Made by a program: the position numbers and the translations under genes. Shown here in pieces: positions 9,553 to 17,600 of a DNA stretch of 29,266 nt. The notes under the pieces were generated by a model. The model saw only the letters and a list, made by a program, of their open reading frames with translations. It made no database searches and had not been told where the DNA came from. The stretch spans positions 1 through 29,266 of the forward strand of contig CALSCR010004313.1 of the NCBI GenBank assembly GCA_943704495.1, given 5' to 3'. How positions within the stretch are numbered: the stretch's first letter is position 1; every line of letters starts with the position of its first letter. This DNA is from Pigoraptor chileana. Lineage: Eukaryota > Opisthokonta > Filasterea.

Positions 9553-9753
9553 GCTCCCTCAGACTGCGTCGCTCTGGGGTTCGCGCTCCTTCATACAGTT
9601 TGCATCCCTCAGACAGTAAGAGAATGTCTACCAATCATTGTGGGCAGGCCACCAAATATGCCTCCTGCCGCACTAGCAGCAGCGGCTGCAGCCATTTTTG
9701 GACGACAACAAGGTTCTGAGCTTACTGTCAATACTTTGCCGGTAGCACTCTAA
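9553..9753 (+). CDS. Unrecognised open frame, possible exon
   Basis: A 66-codon frame opens after a TGA and ends at TAA 9751-9753. Its last part, IIVGRPPNMPPAALAAAAAA then IFGRQQGSELTVNTLPVAL, looks more like protein than the surrounding DNA, with an alanine run and few rare residues. The only internal ATG gives about 30 residues. It may be a terminal exon or a remnant; no homology is recognised. Nothing else is seen up to the LRR gene at 9938. Confidence 0.2.
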   Translation, partial: APSDCVALGFALLHTVCIPQTVRECLPIIVGRPPNMPPAALAAAAAAIFGRQQGSELTVNTLPVAL

Positions 9754-9937
9754 AGAGCGAGTACTACGAATCATTAGAATTGTTGGCGACTGTTTACACG
9801 TGACGTGCAATGCAAATGTCGATTGCAGAACGCGCAACCTGGCCGTAAAAGATCACGAGGGGAAAAAAATTGATGTCAATTTCAACCACTACTAACCATA
9901 CTGCAAACACCACATATGCACTGTCTCAACCGGATTC

Positions 9938-10834
9938 ATGCCGGCTACGACGTCGTTTTCGAGGCTTTCCATTGCGGTTTTTGTCTCGTGCATTGTCCCT
10001 TTTCTTTCCAAAAAGGATCTTGAATCGCTTGCAGGTGTCAACACAACCCTCCATGTATTTTTGGATAGAAAGCGCACATTCTGTCTGAACAGGAAGATCG
10101 CCAAGAAGTGCTTCGCTTCAAAAACGTTCTGCGCGATAGTGTGGGAGACTATTCCGAAAGACAGAAGTTTCGTAGACTTGAGTAATTCGAAGGTTGTGGT
10201 TGTGGCGATGTTTGCCGACGTTTATTCACTCAATATCTCCTGCACAGAAGTGACGGATGTGTCTGCATTGGGTGGCGTTCATTTGCTCAATCTCTCGTAT
10301 ACAGAGGTGACTGATGTGTCTGCATTGGGTGGCGTCCATACCCTCAATCTCTTCTGTTGCACAGGGGTGACTGATGTGTCTGCATTGGGTGGCGTTCATT
10401 CGCTCAATCTCTCGGGCACAGAGGTGACGGATGTGAGTGCGTTGGGCGGCGTCCACTCGCTCGATCTCTCCCATTGCAGAGTGACGGATATGTCTGCATT
10501 AGGCAACGTCTATTCGCTCGATCTCTCGTGCACAGGGGTCACGGATGTGTCTGCGTTGGGTGGCGTTCATTTGCTCAATCTCTCGTATTGCAGAGGAGTG
10601 ACAAATGTATCTGCATTGGGCGGCGTCCATTCGCTCAATCTCTCCAATTGCAAAAACCTGATGGATGTGTCTGCGTTGGGCGGCGTCCATTCGCTCGATC
10701 TCTTCGGATGCTATAAAGTGACGGATATGTCTGCATTGGGCGGCGTCCATTCGCTCAATCCATGCACAGGGGTGACGGATGCACTGCATTGGGCGGCGTC
10801 CATTCGCTCAATCCAGAACCAGCTATGGGAATGA
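9938..10834 (+). CDS. Leucine-rich repeat protein with F-box-like N-terminus
   Basis: 298 codons from an ATG. Residues about 8-50 (FVSCIVPFLSKKDLESLAGV, then a basic segment) look like a short F-box-like helical head. From about residue 90 the protein consists of ten to eleven LRRs of 18-20 residues with consensus VTDVSALGGVHSLNLSxCxG. DNA units are nearly identical over TCTGCATTGGGCGGCGTCCA, so the array is young or homogenised. In the last unit (about 10780) one base is missing relative to the others (GATGCACTGC against GATGTGTCTGC). This changes the C-terminus to ALHWAASIRSIQ...; the unshifted frame would end nearby at about 10862. Likely role: substrate-recognition or other protein-binding scaffold, by family analogy. 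A decayed relative lies at 5868-6130. Confidence 0.8.
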   Translation: MPATTSFSRLSIAVFVSCIVPFLSKKDLESLAGVNTTLHVFLDRKRTFCLNRKIAKKCFASKTFCAIVWETIPKDRSFVDLSNSKVVVVAMFADVYSLNISCTEVTDVSALGGVHLLNLSYTEVTDVSALGGVHTLNLFCCTGVTDVSALGGVHSLNLSGTEVTDVSALGGVHSLDLSHCRVTDMSALGNVYSLDLSCTGVTDVSALGGVHLLNLSYCRGVTNVSALGGVHSLNLSNCKNLMDVSALGGVHSLDLFGCYKVTDMSALGGVHSLNPCTGVTDALHWAASIRSIQNQLWE

Positions 10835-10925
10835 CAGCTCAAATCTGTGTTGCAAATGCATAATGAATGTGTTCATGCGCGGCTTCTGTCCAATGAAATG
10901 AAAGGCTAAGACCATAGAGCCGATG

Positions 10926-11510
10926 TTAAATGGTAGCAACATCCATTTGCGCACGCCATGTGATTGGATCAGTTCGTTCCAGACTCATGATCAACGTTTT
11001 CCCAAGGACGCTCTTTGGATCAAATCGATGCGCTAAAACAAATTCGGTTGGGGTGACAACGTTACTTATTACTTTCCGTTTTTGTATAACAGCTTCATTC
11101 TTTCAGAGTGGCCGTGACAGGCGCAGGACACAACGACACGCGCTCTACTCCAGCATCTTCAAAGTGATGAAACACTAAAGTTTGTGCGTCTTGCAAATAG
11201 GACAAAACGGTTGCCATGTTCTTGTCGGTTGTAGGGTTTAGGGTTAGGGTTAATTCAAAACAAACAAACGTCAGCGTATGAGCATTACCCAAGACGCAAC
11301 GTCGGGGTGAATTTCCAGCAGACGCGTCAAGCTAGCGTGGGCTTCCGTTTCATCTACGGCTTGTGCAAGTTAAACGCCATGTATACTTGCGGCAGGGCAG
11401 TTGACAATTTGCCGAAGCAGGCGTAAGTGGTCAATCGTTCCTTTGCTAAACTGCTGAGTGGCATCCTCGTTGGCAAGTCGTTCGATGGTGTTGACGTACT
11501 CGTCTGTCAT
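10926..11510 (-). pseudogene. Frame-broken unrecognised gene
   Basis: A minus-strand gene of about 190 codons can be followed through three frames. It starts at the ATG at 11510 (MTDEYVNTIERLANEDATQQ), meets an in-frame TAA near 11372 and continues in the same frame with LAQAVDETEAHASLTRLLEI. It shifts near 11290 to a frame reading LGNAHTLTFVCFELTLTLNP...FEDAGVERVSLCPAP, and shifts again near 11100 to one reading AHRFDPKSVLGKTLIMSLER and ending at 10926. The helical N-terminus and even composition suggest a once-real protein. I do not recognise it. The telomere-like tract at 11231-11252 lies within its reading frame as LTLTLNP. Confidence 0.55.
11231..11252 (+). repeat. Interstitial telomere-like repeat
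   Basis: GTAGGGTTTAGGGTTAGGGTTA contains three to four TTAGGG/TTTAGGG units. Shorter matches occur at 3447-3459 (GGTTAGGGTTG) and, inverted, at about 24786-24796 (ACCCTAACCCT). It suggests the host telomere repeat is TTAGGG-like, with past break repair or subtelomeric origin. Confidence 0.6.
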
Positions 11511-11540
11511 TCTTCAAAAGGAATATCACTTGTTTTCCCA

Positions 11541-11557
11541 GAGCGGGTCCGCCGCTC
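11541..11557 (+). repeat. Solo TIR fragment
   Basis: GAGCGGGTCCGCCGCTC differs by one base from the terminus of the TIR element at 26345. The similarity stops at GACTAG. It lies in the 87-bp space between two divergent, frame-broken genes. Confidence 0.4.
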
Positions 11558-11597
11558 GACTAGTTTTTCGTAACGCGTTCAGGTTGGCAGTGGAAGC

Positions 11598-11814
11598 ATG
11601 AACAAGACCATTTTCGTGGACTCCCAGTCAAAAAAACTAACCGTCTGCCAGCCAGATCATCCGTGTGATACGCTCAAGTTATCGCAAGTCATGAAAAAAG
11701 GGCAACAGCACGCACAGCCACCTCCCTCTTGCCAACAACAACTCATACTCCGCTATCGGAAAGTCGCTGTTCGCCAACCTGCACCGCCAACAGCATCGCG
11801 TTGGTTACGATTAA
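11598..11814 (+). pseudogene. Small unrecognised gene with a frame break
   Basis: Begins at ATG with MNKTIFVDSQSKKLTVCQPD, a beta-strand-rich N-terminus, and runs to about SQVMKK. At an A6-G3 run near 11695-11703 the protein-like frame changes: the alternative frame reads LPLANNNSYSAIGKSLFANL and ends HRVGYD at TAA 11812. The original frame continues as a Gln/Pro-rich stretch to 11822. Either a one-base change or an unspliced read would explain it. It is divergent from the pseudogene at 11510. No family is recognised. Confidence 0.35.
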
Positions 11815-11916
11815 GCTCGTAAGAGCGTATTGCTTTTGAGGACCGTTTCAACAGTCGGAAGGGCTCGTCAACCTATTTCATGGCCAGGCAGGTGGCACCC
11901 TTAGCTTCGCGCGCGG

Positions 11917-12753
11917 TTATTGCAATACCAGAAACACAAACCGTTCACAAAATGCCTGGCAGACCGTGTCATTCGAACCATTGTGTCTCATAAGAATCCC
12001 TTTAACATGATTATTTGCAGTAGTCATACACTTGAATCCACGACGTACATAAAATGGTACAGATACGTTGTTAGGAATTGCGAAAATGTATGTAGGTTGC
12101 CAGTCGTTTATTATACTTTTGAGCAGCAGACTGGAAAAACCACGCCCCAAAGCGAGCTGAGCTGTCTCGAGAAAAAGAATCTGCACGCTATTCCGTTCAT
12201 TCAACGCAGAGCGAACTACGGAAATGCTTCCAAAGGAAAGAAGTTGTCGAGAAAAGGATTCAACGACACCATAATAATGAACCCCAGGGCAGTGCGAGCT
12301 AAGAACAACATAATTACAAGCAAACATTTTCATGTCAATGTTGCAGCTTTTCAAGTATTCGGGGATACTATCGTGACTGATGACCGCGACGTCAGATGAT
12401 TGAGAACCGAACGGGATAGTGTTTTCAATAAAAGGAGTGTCATTACTAAAATACGTCTTGCGTAAATACACTTTTTGCAATCCAACAGACATTTTTAGAC
12501 TCTGGATGACATTGAAAAACTGACAAGAAATGTAATCGGCGTTAATTGTAAAGTGGTAGATGTCACCAGTAAAGTGGTATTCTTCGGCAAGCCAATAAAA
12601 TCTTCCAGCAAGTACAGACACAATGTGTTTATCTACAATATATACGTATTTCATGAGGGAAGTGTCCATAAAAACAGGCAAAAACAATGTGTTTGCACTC
12701 AATGTATTGGCCTTGACCACATTACTCTGGGTTGATCGAAACGAGATAGTCAT
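11917..12753 (-). CDS. GNAT-fold N-acetyltransferase-like protein
   Basis: 278 codons from the ATG at 12753. The C-terminal third has the GNAT pattern: strand ILFLETAQLALGRGFSSLLL, with G-R-G-F at the acetyl-CoA pyrophosphate loop, then a helix, strand TYIFAIPNN, and SVPFYVRRGFK, the usual Asn/Tyr helix and FY..GF end. The N-terminal half is unlike common GNATs and may be a degenerate second domain. The first codons overlap, in another frame, the last 32 bases of the gene upstream (12722-13093), so the true start may be one of the later Met codons (about 12668). The substrate cannot be inferred. A second GNAT lies divergently at 13497. Confidence 0.65.
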   Translation of the reverse strand: MTISFRSTQSNVVKANTLSANTLFLPVFMDTSLMKYVYIVDKHIVSVLAGRFYWLAEEYHFTGDIYHFTINADYISCQFFNVIQSLKMSVGLQKVYLRKTYFSNDTPFIENTIPFGSQSSDVAVISHDSIPEYLKSCNIDMKMFACNYVVLSSHCPGVHYYGVVESFSRQLLSFGSISVVRSALNERNSVQILFLETAQLALGRGFSSLLLKSIINDWQPTYIFAIPNNVSVPFYVRRGFKCMTTANNHVKGILMRHNGSNDTVCQAFCERFVFLVLQ

Positions 12754-13093
12754 TGGCTATGCGCGCCCTGTACTTTTTCCCCTTCACGAGATCCTTAGCC
12801 TGGTCGTGAGTTGCTGTGCATGTCACGCCGCCGACAAAAGAAAGCGTTTTCGCGGCACCGGTTTTTGTGTCCTTCGATTGGGAGAATTCCAGGACAGGCA
12901 CGTTTGCTGTAATAAACAGCAATGTGTAAGACCAATGAATGGCCGAGTGCGAGATAATCGCAACAAGAAACTGAAAATACGTACCGCGATCCGAGAGCTC
13001 GTTGTTTACTGCAGTTTGCAGTTGATGAAGTGACGAAGTGGTCATCGCGATCAGACCACCCGCTGACGCAATTACTTCCATGGCATCAGACAT
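12722..13093 (-). CDS. Small unrecognised protein, one predicted intron
   Basis: ATG at 13093, stop TAA at 12722. A probable intron spans 12984 to 12907 (78 bp): donor CG/GTACGT and acceptor TTGCTGTTTATTACAG/CA, both strong. The intron is a multiple of three without stops, so the unspliced frame also stays open (123 aa). Spliced, the protein has 97 residues: MSDAMEVIASAGGLIAMTTS, a helical segment, then after the junction ANVPVLEFSQSKDTKTG and a C-terminus rich in Lys/Arg. The unspliced insert (FQFLVAIISHSAIHWSYTLL) would add a hydrophobic segment, unlike the rest. Function unknown. Confidence 0.55.
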   Translation of the reverse strand: MSDAMEVIASAGGLIAMTTSSLHQLQTAVNNELSDRGTYFQFLVAIISHSAIHWSYTLLFITANVPVLEFSQSKDTKTGAAKTLSFVGGVTCTATHDQAKDLVKGKKYRARIANDYLVSINPE

Positions 13094-13255
13094 TTTCAGC
13101 CTTTAGTCCTTTAGATTTCCTTCCGTGGGATACAAATAGGTTGCTTGCCACGGTTGCAGCAAAAAATGTTGTTTCTCACGCGCGCTTCAAGCAACGTCAG
13201 TTGTGAGGAACCAACGTAGGGACACACTGACACAAAAAATTTGTGCACTTGACCA

Positions 13256-13395
13256 CCCCATCGTCCAATTAAAAGCGTTTGCCAAAGGTCAGATGACCCC
13301 GTCGTCCAATTAAACGCGTTTGCCAAAGGTCAGATGACCCCGTCGTCCAATTAAAAGCGTTTGCCAAAGGCACCCCGTCGTCGTTTGCCAAAGTT
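13256..13395 (+). repeat. 41-bp tandem repeat, three and a half copies
   Basis: Unit CCCCGTCGTCCAATTAAAAG followed by CGTTTGCCAAAGGTCAGATGA, beginning at 13256, 13297 and 13338; the fourth copy is shortened. It separates the two divergent GNAT genes. A G-rich tract (GGGGGAGAGGGGGGAGGGGC) follows at about 13440. Confidence 0.9.
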
Positions 13396-13496
13396 GACTT
13401 GTTGCTTGAGTTGGCAACGAAGTGTATCGTTAAAGTCCGGGGGAGAGGGGGGAGGGGCGTAGTACCCTGCCGTCGAATCGGTACGGCGAGTCTAAA

Positions 13497-14138
13497 GTGC
13501 TCACTCACTTATTTGTGGCAGTTGCTTGTGTTCGCTCATTCACCACACAGTGTAGAGGAGGCCGAGTACGACACAGGCGGGAGGATCAAGACCAGACAAC
13601 TTTGGTAAACGAATTAATTTTTACCCTTGTTTTGCCAGTGAAGGTAGGAATTGAAAATATTGTCTTTCGGCACGGAGAGACATTGGATTCTATTCAGCCG
13701 TATATTGTCCAGAAAGAAAAATTTCTTTTCAATTACATCAGTTTCTTGACACGAACTGTCTTTGAACAAATGTTTGGAACTCAGCATTTTTTTGTAATTG
13801 TGCTTCGCAATATAGACGAAGTAGTCTGTGCCGCTAAAATCAGGAGCTTCACAAACGAAGGTAGGTGTTATGCAGTTTTAGATTTTATTGAAACGCATGT
13901 AGATTATCAAGGATGCGGTCTTGGTCGCCGCATTCTGGAGGGAATACAAGCTGTTTGTAAATTGCGACATCTGTATGTCGAACCAAGCTCGCAAGCCATT
14001 CCATTTTACTTAAAAATGGGCTTTCGCTCTATTACAGCTGAACAGCAAGCACATATTGACATTGTAAGAAAATTTGCATCCCATGCGCCAAACGTTCACG
14101 ATCCATTGAGTTTCATGTTCTTTATTTGGAATGATTAA
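13497..14138 (+). CDS. GNAT N-acetyltransferase
   Basis: Open frame of 213 codons; it opens at GTG, so the true first exon or start is uncertain. Protein-like sequence begins around PVKVGIENIVFRHGETLDSI. The GNAT core is clear: strand FVIVLRNIDEVVCAAKIRSF, strand CYAVLDFIETH, the motif A loop YQGCGLGRRILEGI (canonical Q-x-x-G-x-G), strand LRHLYVEPSS and QAIPFYLKMGF. Usual GNAT domains are about 150 residues, which fits. It is probably an active acyl-CoA transferase of unknown substrate. It points away from the other GNAT gene at 11917-12753; both share the PFY..GF ending but little else, so they are distant paralogues at best. Confidence 0.75.
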   Translation: MLTHLFVAVACVRSFTTQCRGGRVRHRREDQDQTTLVNELIFTLVLPVKVGIENIVFRHGETLDSIQPYIVQKEKFLFNYISFLTRTVFEQMFGTQHFFVIVLRNIDEVVCAAKIRSFTNEGRCYAVLDFIETHVDYQGCGLGRRILEGIQAVCKLRHLYVEPSSQAIPFYLKMGFRSITAEQQAHIDIVRKFASHAPNVHDPLSFMFFIWND

Positions 14139-14564
14139 AACAGAGCGATTACAGTCTGCCGCTCCTCACTGGTGTCTGGAAGCACGTACAAAACAACACG
14201 ACAACAGATTGATTTAGTTCAGTATATTGCGCTTTCTCACCATAGCGTACTGTTCATGGAGAGAAAATGTTTGTTAAGCATTGTTCATAAAAGAATTACG
14301 CGATGACCAGGGAACAACACTACGCATTGAAGAACAAACCAGTTCAAGCTCACTTGACAAGCCGCAGTGCGTTTTCCATAAATTTGTTGTCCTTCACAGC
14401 TCCGCGCGTGACGTTGCTGGTCTCTTGCTTTCTTCAGTTCCAGTATTTCGTCCTCGCAATCGAGTGACAGTGACCGCAACCACCGACGTTTGCTGTAGCT
14501 CGCCAGTCGAATTCAAACGTTATTAAGGTCGGACTAGAATACAACACTCCAGAGTATAATTTTG
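14139..14564. other. No convincing gene
   Basis: On the minus strand 14350-14480 reads as a short coiled-coil-like segment (DEILELKKARDQQRHARS), followed by CAA/GTGAGC, a good splice donor near 14349. No other exon could be attached. The plus-strand ORF here starts at a non-ATG codon and looks like a shadow. Confidence 0.25.
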
Positions 14565-15150
14565 ATCAAGATCAAAAACGTAAGACGACCACCATGTTCT
14601 TCCTTTAAACTGGTGGACCTTGGCACGGATGATGAAGTCTGAGGGCTCTAAGCTTGCGACAGAGATAAGAAAAAGCTCATTTTCGATCCTGTGTCCGATT
14701 TTAGTCGAGAACCAAACTCGAACAAGAGACGACCCTGCACCGTGCTTATGTTAAACATGTTGGCGGACCATGCTCAAGCGTGACGGATGGCTAAGATAGA
14801 AAGACAATCATTTTCGATCCAGAGTGCGATTTTGGTGACGACCCCGCCCTTTTGTTAAACACGTTGCCGAACCATAGTTGTACGGATGAAGATGTTTGAG
14901 CAGAGATATGGAAGCAACTCGAACAAGAGACGACCCCGCAACGCCGTTCTTTTTTTATACGTTGGCGAGCCATAGTTGCATGAATGACAAAGTCTGAGGG
15001 GTCTTAGCGTGACGGAAGGCAGATATGGAAACGTTCATTTTTGATCCAGATTGCGATTTTGGTCAAGATCAAAACTCAAACAAGAGACGACCCAGCCCTA
15101 TTCTTCTTTTAAATACGTTGGCGGACCATGGTTGCATGGATGAGGGTGCG
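14565..15150 (-). repeat. About 150-bp satellite, array 2 (inverted)
   Basis: Reverse-complement copies of the unit at 8525: CTCATTTTCGATCC...GTCCGATTTT near 14678, TCATTTTCGATCCAGAGTGC near 14808, TTCATTTTTGATCCAGATTG near 15033, with GAACAAGAGACGACC and GGCGGACCATG at the expected places. Units are more diverged than in array 1. ORFs across it are not conserved between units. Confidence 0.8.
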
Positions 15151-15592
15151 TTGGCAGAGATATCTGAGCGAAGAACGCTGCGGAAACCATTTCAAAGTAC
15201 AGCTCGTTTGAAATAAATCATGTTTCAGGTATGTTTTCCATGATCAACTGGTCGTGTGCTTTGTCGCACCGGACGCTTGCATGGAGCGGGACGGTTGTGT
15301 GTCTCGCGCGTGTCATGATCAAAAATGTTACTTTGTAAGGAAGTATTACGGGTGATGTCAAAATTGTTATTATCTCACATAACTGCTCTTACGTGGCAAA
15401 GAAATACGCAAATATGACTGTGTTTTAACCAGACAAGAGGTTGGAAAGGACAAAAGTGTACAAACGATATGCGCATTGTCACATTTCCGGTATGCGTGGC
15501 AAGCCTTTGTTGTTGTTCTTTTCGACAATCGCAAGGAGGTTGTCGCATTTCTGTTTTCGTTTCATTCGCGCCGAGTGTCTGCATTCTGCAAT
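15151..15592. other. No gene seen
   Basis: Moderately AT-rich sequence between the satellite and the end of the next gene. ORFs are short, non-ATG and not protein-like. AAATAAATCA at 15211 could be a poly(A) signal. Confidence 0.4.
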
Positions 15593-16690
15593 TTACATCA
15601 AATGCTGAGCTGATTTAGAGTTGCATTTCTCAATACGACTTTTTGCAATTTTCTCGAGGGTATATACGTACCCCTGAATGCTATCAATGACAGCCTCAGC
15701 ACTGATAGCATATTTGAGCATATGAAGGAGCAGGGGCCTCTCTGCGGGCGTGTACTTGAAGTGCAGCAGCTGCGAGTTCGGCGTAGCCTTGCTGGTATCA
15801 ACGTCGGTAATAAGGCGAAACGCGTTCTCGGAGAGGGGCCGACCAGACGGTTTGTTGGATTCAGTAACCTTCGGATCAACATTATCCCAAAACACGGGAA
15901 CGTCGACGTGCGAGATAGAGCGGATAAGGTCGAAAAGAGAGTCGAATGCATATTGTGCATGATTTCCCACAAGAACGACCGCCTTAATTTTGCGTCGTTT
16001 CAATACCTGTTTGAATTCTTCCACGTTGGAAAGGGCCTCATTGGCGAACTGTGCCTGAACGTACTTGTAACCAGGGCGAAGAGTGACAGCCACACGCCGT
16101 TTCGTGAAATAGTCCACAGTGGTCACCGAAACGAACAGCGCAACCTCGCATAGTTCGAAGGACAGTAACTCAATGTTCCTTTCCGCGTCAATTCGTTCAC
16201 GCACTTCACGCGCCTCCGCAGCGATTATACGCGCCTCCGCAGCGACGAGTGCCTTACGGTCGTCTTCTGCACGCCTCGGCAGCGATTATACGCGCTTCCA
16301 AGGCGTCACGTGCCTTACGGTCGTCTTCTGCACGCGCCTCCGCAGCGACGAGTGCCTTACGGTCGTCTTCTGCACGCGCCTCGGCAGCGATTATATGCGC
16401 TTCCAAGGCGTCACGTGCCTTACGGTCGTCTTCTGCACGCGCTTCCGCAGAGATTATACGCGCTTCCAAGGCGTCACGTGCCTTACGGTCGTCTTCTGCA
16501 CGCGCTTCCGCGCTTCCAAGGCGTCACGTTTCTTGCATTCGTCTTCTGCTTGTTCATCAGAAGCGATTGCACACGCCTCCGCAGAGATTGAACACTTTGC
16601 TTTGTCGAGCGCTTTCGGATCCTCAGACTCGTCGGTGTCGTGTTCAGCACACGCAACGAGTGCCTTTGCGATCGTGTTGTTTTCTTCCAT
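15593..16690 (-). pseudogene. Coiled-coil protein with C-terminal alpha/beta domain (copy A), frame-broken
   Basis: Starts at ATG 16690 (MEENNTIAKALVACAEHDTD, acidic), continues into a coiled coil of 21-residue units (EARIISAEARAEDDRKARDA) and ends in a domain of about 190 residues with strands VALFVSVTTV, RRKIKAVVLVG, HVDVPVFWDN and a final helix PLLLHMLKYAI. Two deletions relative to sister repeat units break it: 13 bases near 16510 and 2 bases near 16269. Together they remove 15 bases, so the outer parts are in phase, but the frame between them hits a stop at about 16454. The alpha/beta domain resembles the genes at 25242 and 4629. No catalytic motif is recognised; a Rossmann/receiver-like fold is my inference. 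Confidence 0.6.
16200..16520 (-). repeat. Coding minisatellite of the coiled coil (63-bp and shorter units)
   Basis: Segments GTGCCTTACGGTCGTCTTCT and GCGCTTCCAAGGCGTCACGT recur five to six times, nearly unchanged, in 42- and 63-bp combinations. They encode AEARAEDDRKA and DALEARII. High identity indicates recent expansion. Confidence 0.85.
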
Positions 16691-16762
16691 TGTATTTGAG
16701 GTTCTGGTTATTCCTTGAATACGTTATAGTGTTTCATTGAAAGTGCGATTTGTTTTCAGCAA

Positions 16763-16806
16763 GAGCGTTTTAACAAAAACTGAAGGAGCGCCGACAGAAT
16801 GAGATT
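16763..16806 (+). mobile_element. Fragment of the GAGCGTGTCCG TIR element
   Basis: AGAGCGTTTTAACAAAAACT followed by GAAGGAGCGCCGACAGAATG matches the internal block at about 26388-26434 of the complete element, but with the terminal motif missing. The rest of 16691-16975 shows no gene: a minus-strand ORF (16756-16959) starts at a non-ATG codon and comes from the repeat. Confidence 0.5.
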
Positions 16807-16975
16807 TGTGAGAGTTTTTCCATTTGATAATTCTAAAAAATAGGGATTCATTTTTTTCCCAAAAAGGCGAGAGCCACGTAGGCAAGCTATTTGATTCGGG
16901 GGTTCGCTAAAGTGACGCTTGTTAGAAGCAAAAAAAAATAACGCTTTGTTTACGTTCACGTATCGAATCGTCTGT

Positions 16976-17400
16976 ATCGCTTGTATTGATCACGGTGACA
17001 CTCTGGATCGACATTGAGTGTTTTCATATCTCTGCCATCCGTCACGCTGGACCTCTCAGACTTCGTCATCCATGCAACCATGGTCCGCCAAACGAAGAAC
17101 AGAGTGGGGTCGTCTCTTGTTCCTCTGCCATCCGTCGCTGTACCTCTCCGACTTCGTCATCCGTGCAACTATGGTCCACCAACTTGTTAAAAGAAGAACA
17201 GAGAGTTGGGGTCGTTTGGATCTCGGCCAAAATCGCACTGATCATAAAATGAGTGTTTTCATATCTATGTGGTCCGTCAACGTTGGAGCCCTCAGACTTT
17301 GTCATCCATAAGTCCACGGTCCGTCAACGTTTTCAGAAGAAGAACAGAGCAGGGTCGTCTCTTGTTCTAGTTCGGATCTCGACCACAATCGTACTCGAAA
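16976..17400 (+). repeat. About 150-bp satellite, array 3
   Basis: Begins with TCGCTTGTATTGATC, as array 1 does, then CACTCTGGATCGACATTGAG and TGTTTTCATATCTCTGCCAT. A partial internal duplication (CTCTGCCATCCGTCGCTG at about 17122) lengthens one unit. Ends near GTACTCGAAAACA. The following 200 bases up to the protease start hold no gene. Confidence 0.8.
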
Positions 17401-17600
17401 ACAGTCGGTAAATAAATTAAATGCCAGATTTCCTTCTCAAGCGTCCTGGTCCATGGCAAAATAAGTTTCTCTCTGGTCTACAGTGGTAATCACGTGAGTA
17501 CTCTGCGCAGTAATGGAAAAAATGAATGAATTTAGTTACTAAACGATCATAAACTGTAATCATCACCGGCCTTACGAGCAGGACAACGGTAGGACATACC

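Noticed and set aside
10226-10789. Minus-strand ORFs with MDAAQCRHI-type repeats
   Set aside because: Antisense shadow of the LRR array.
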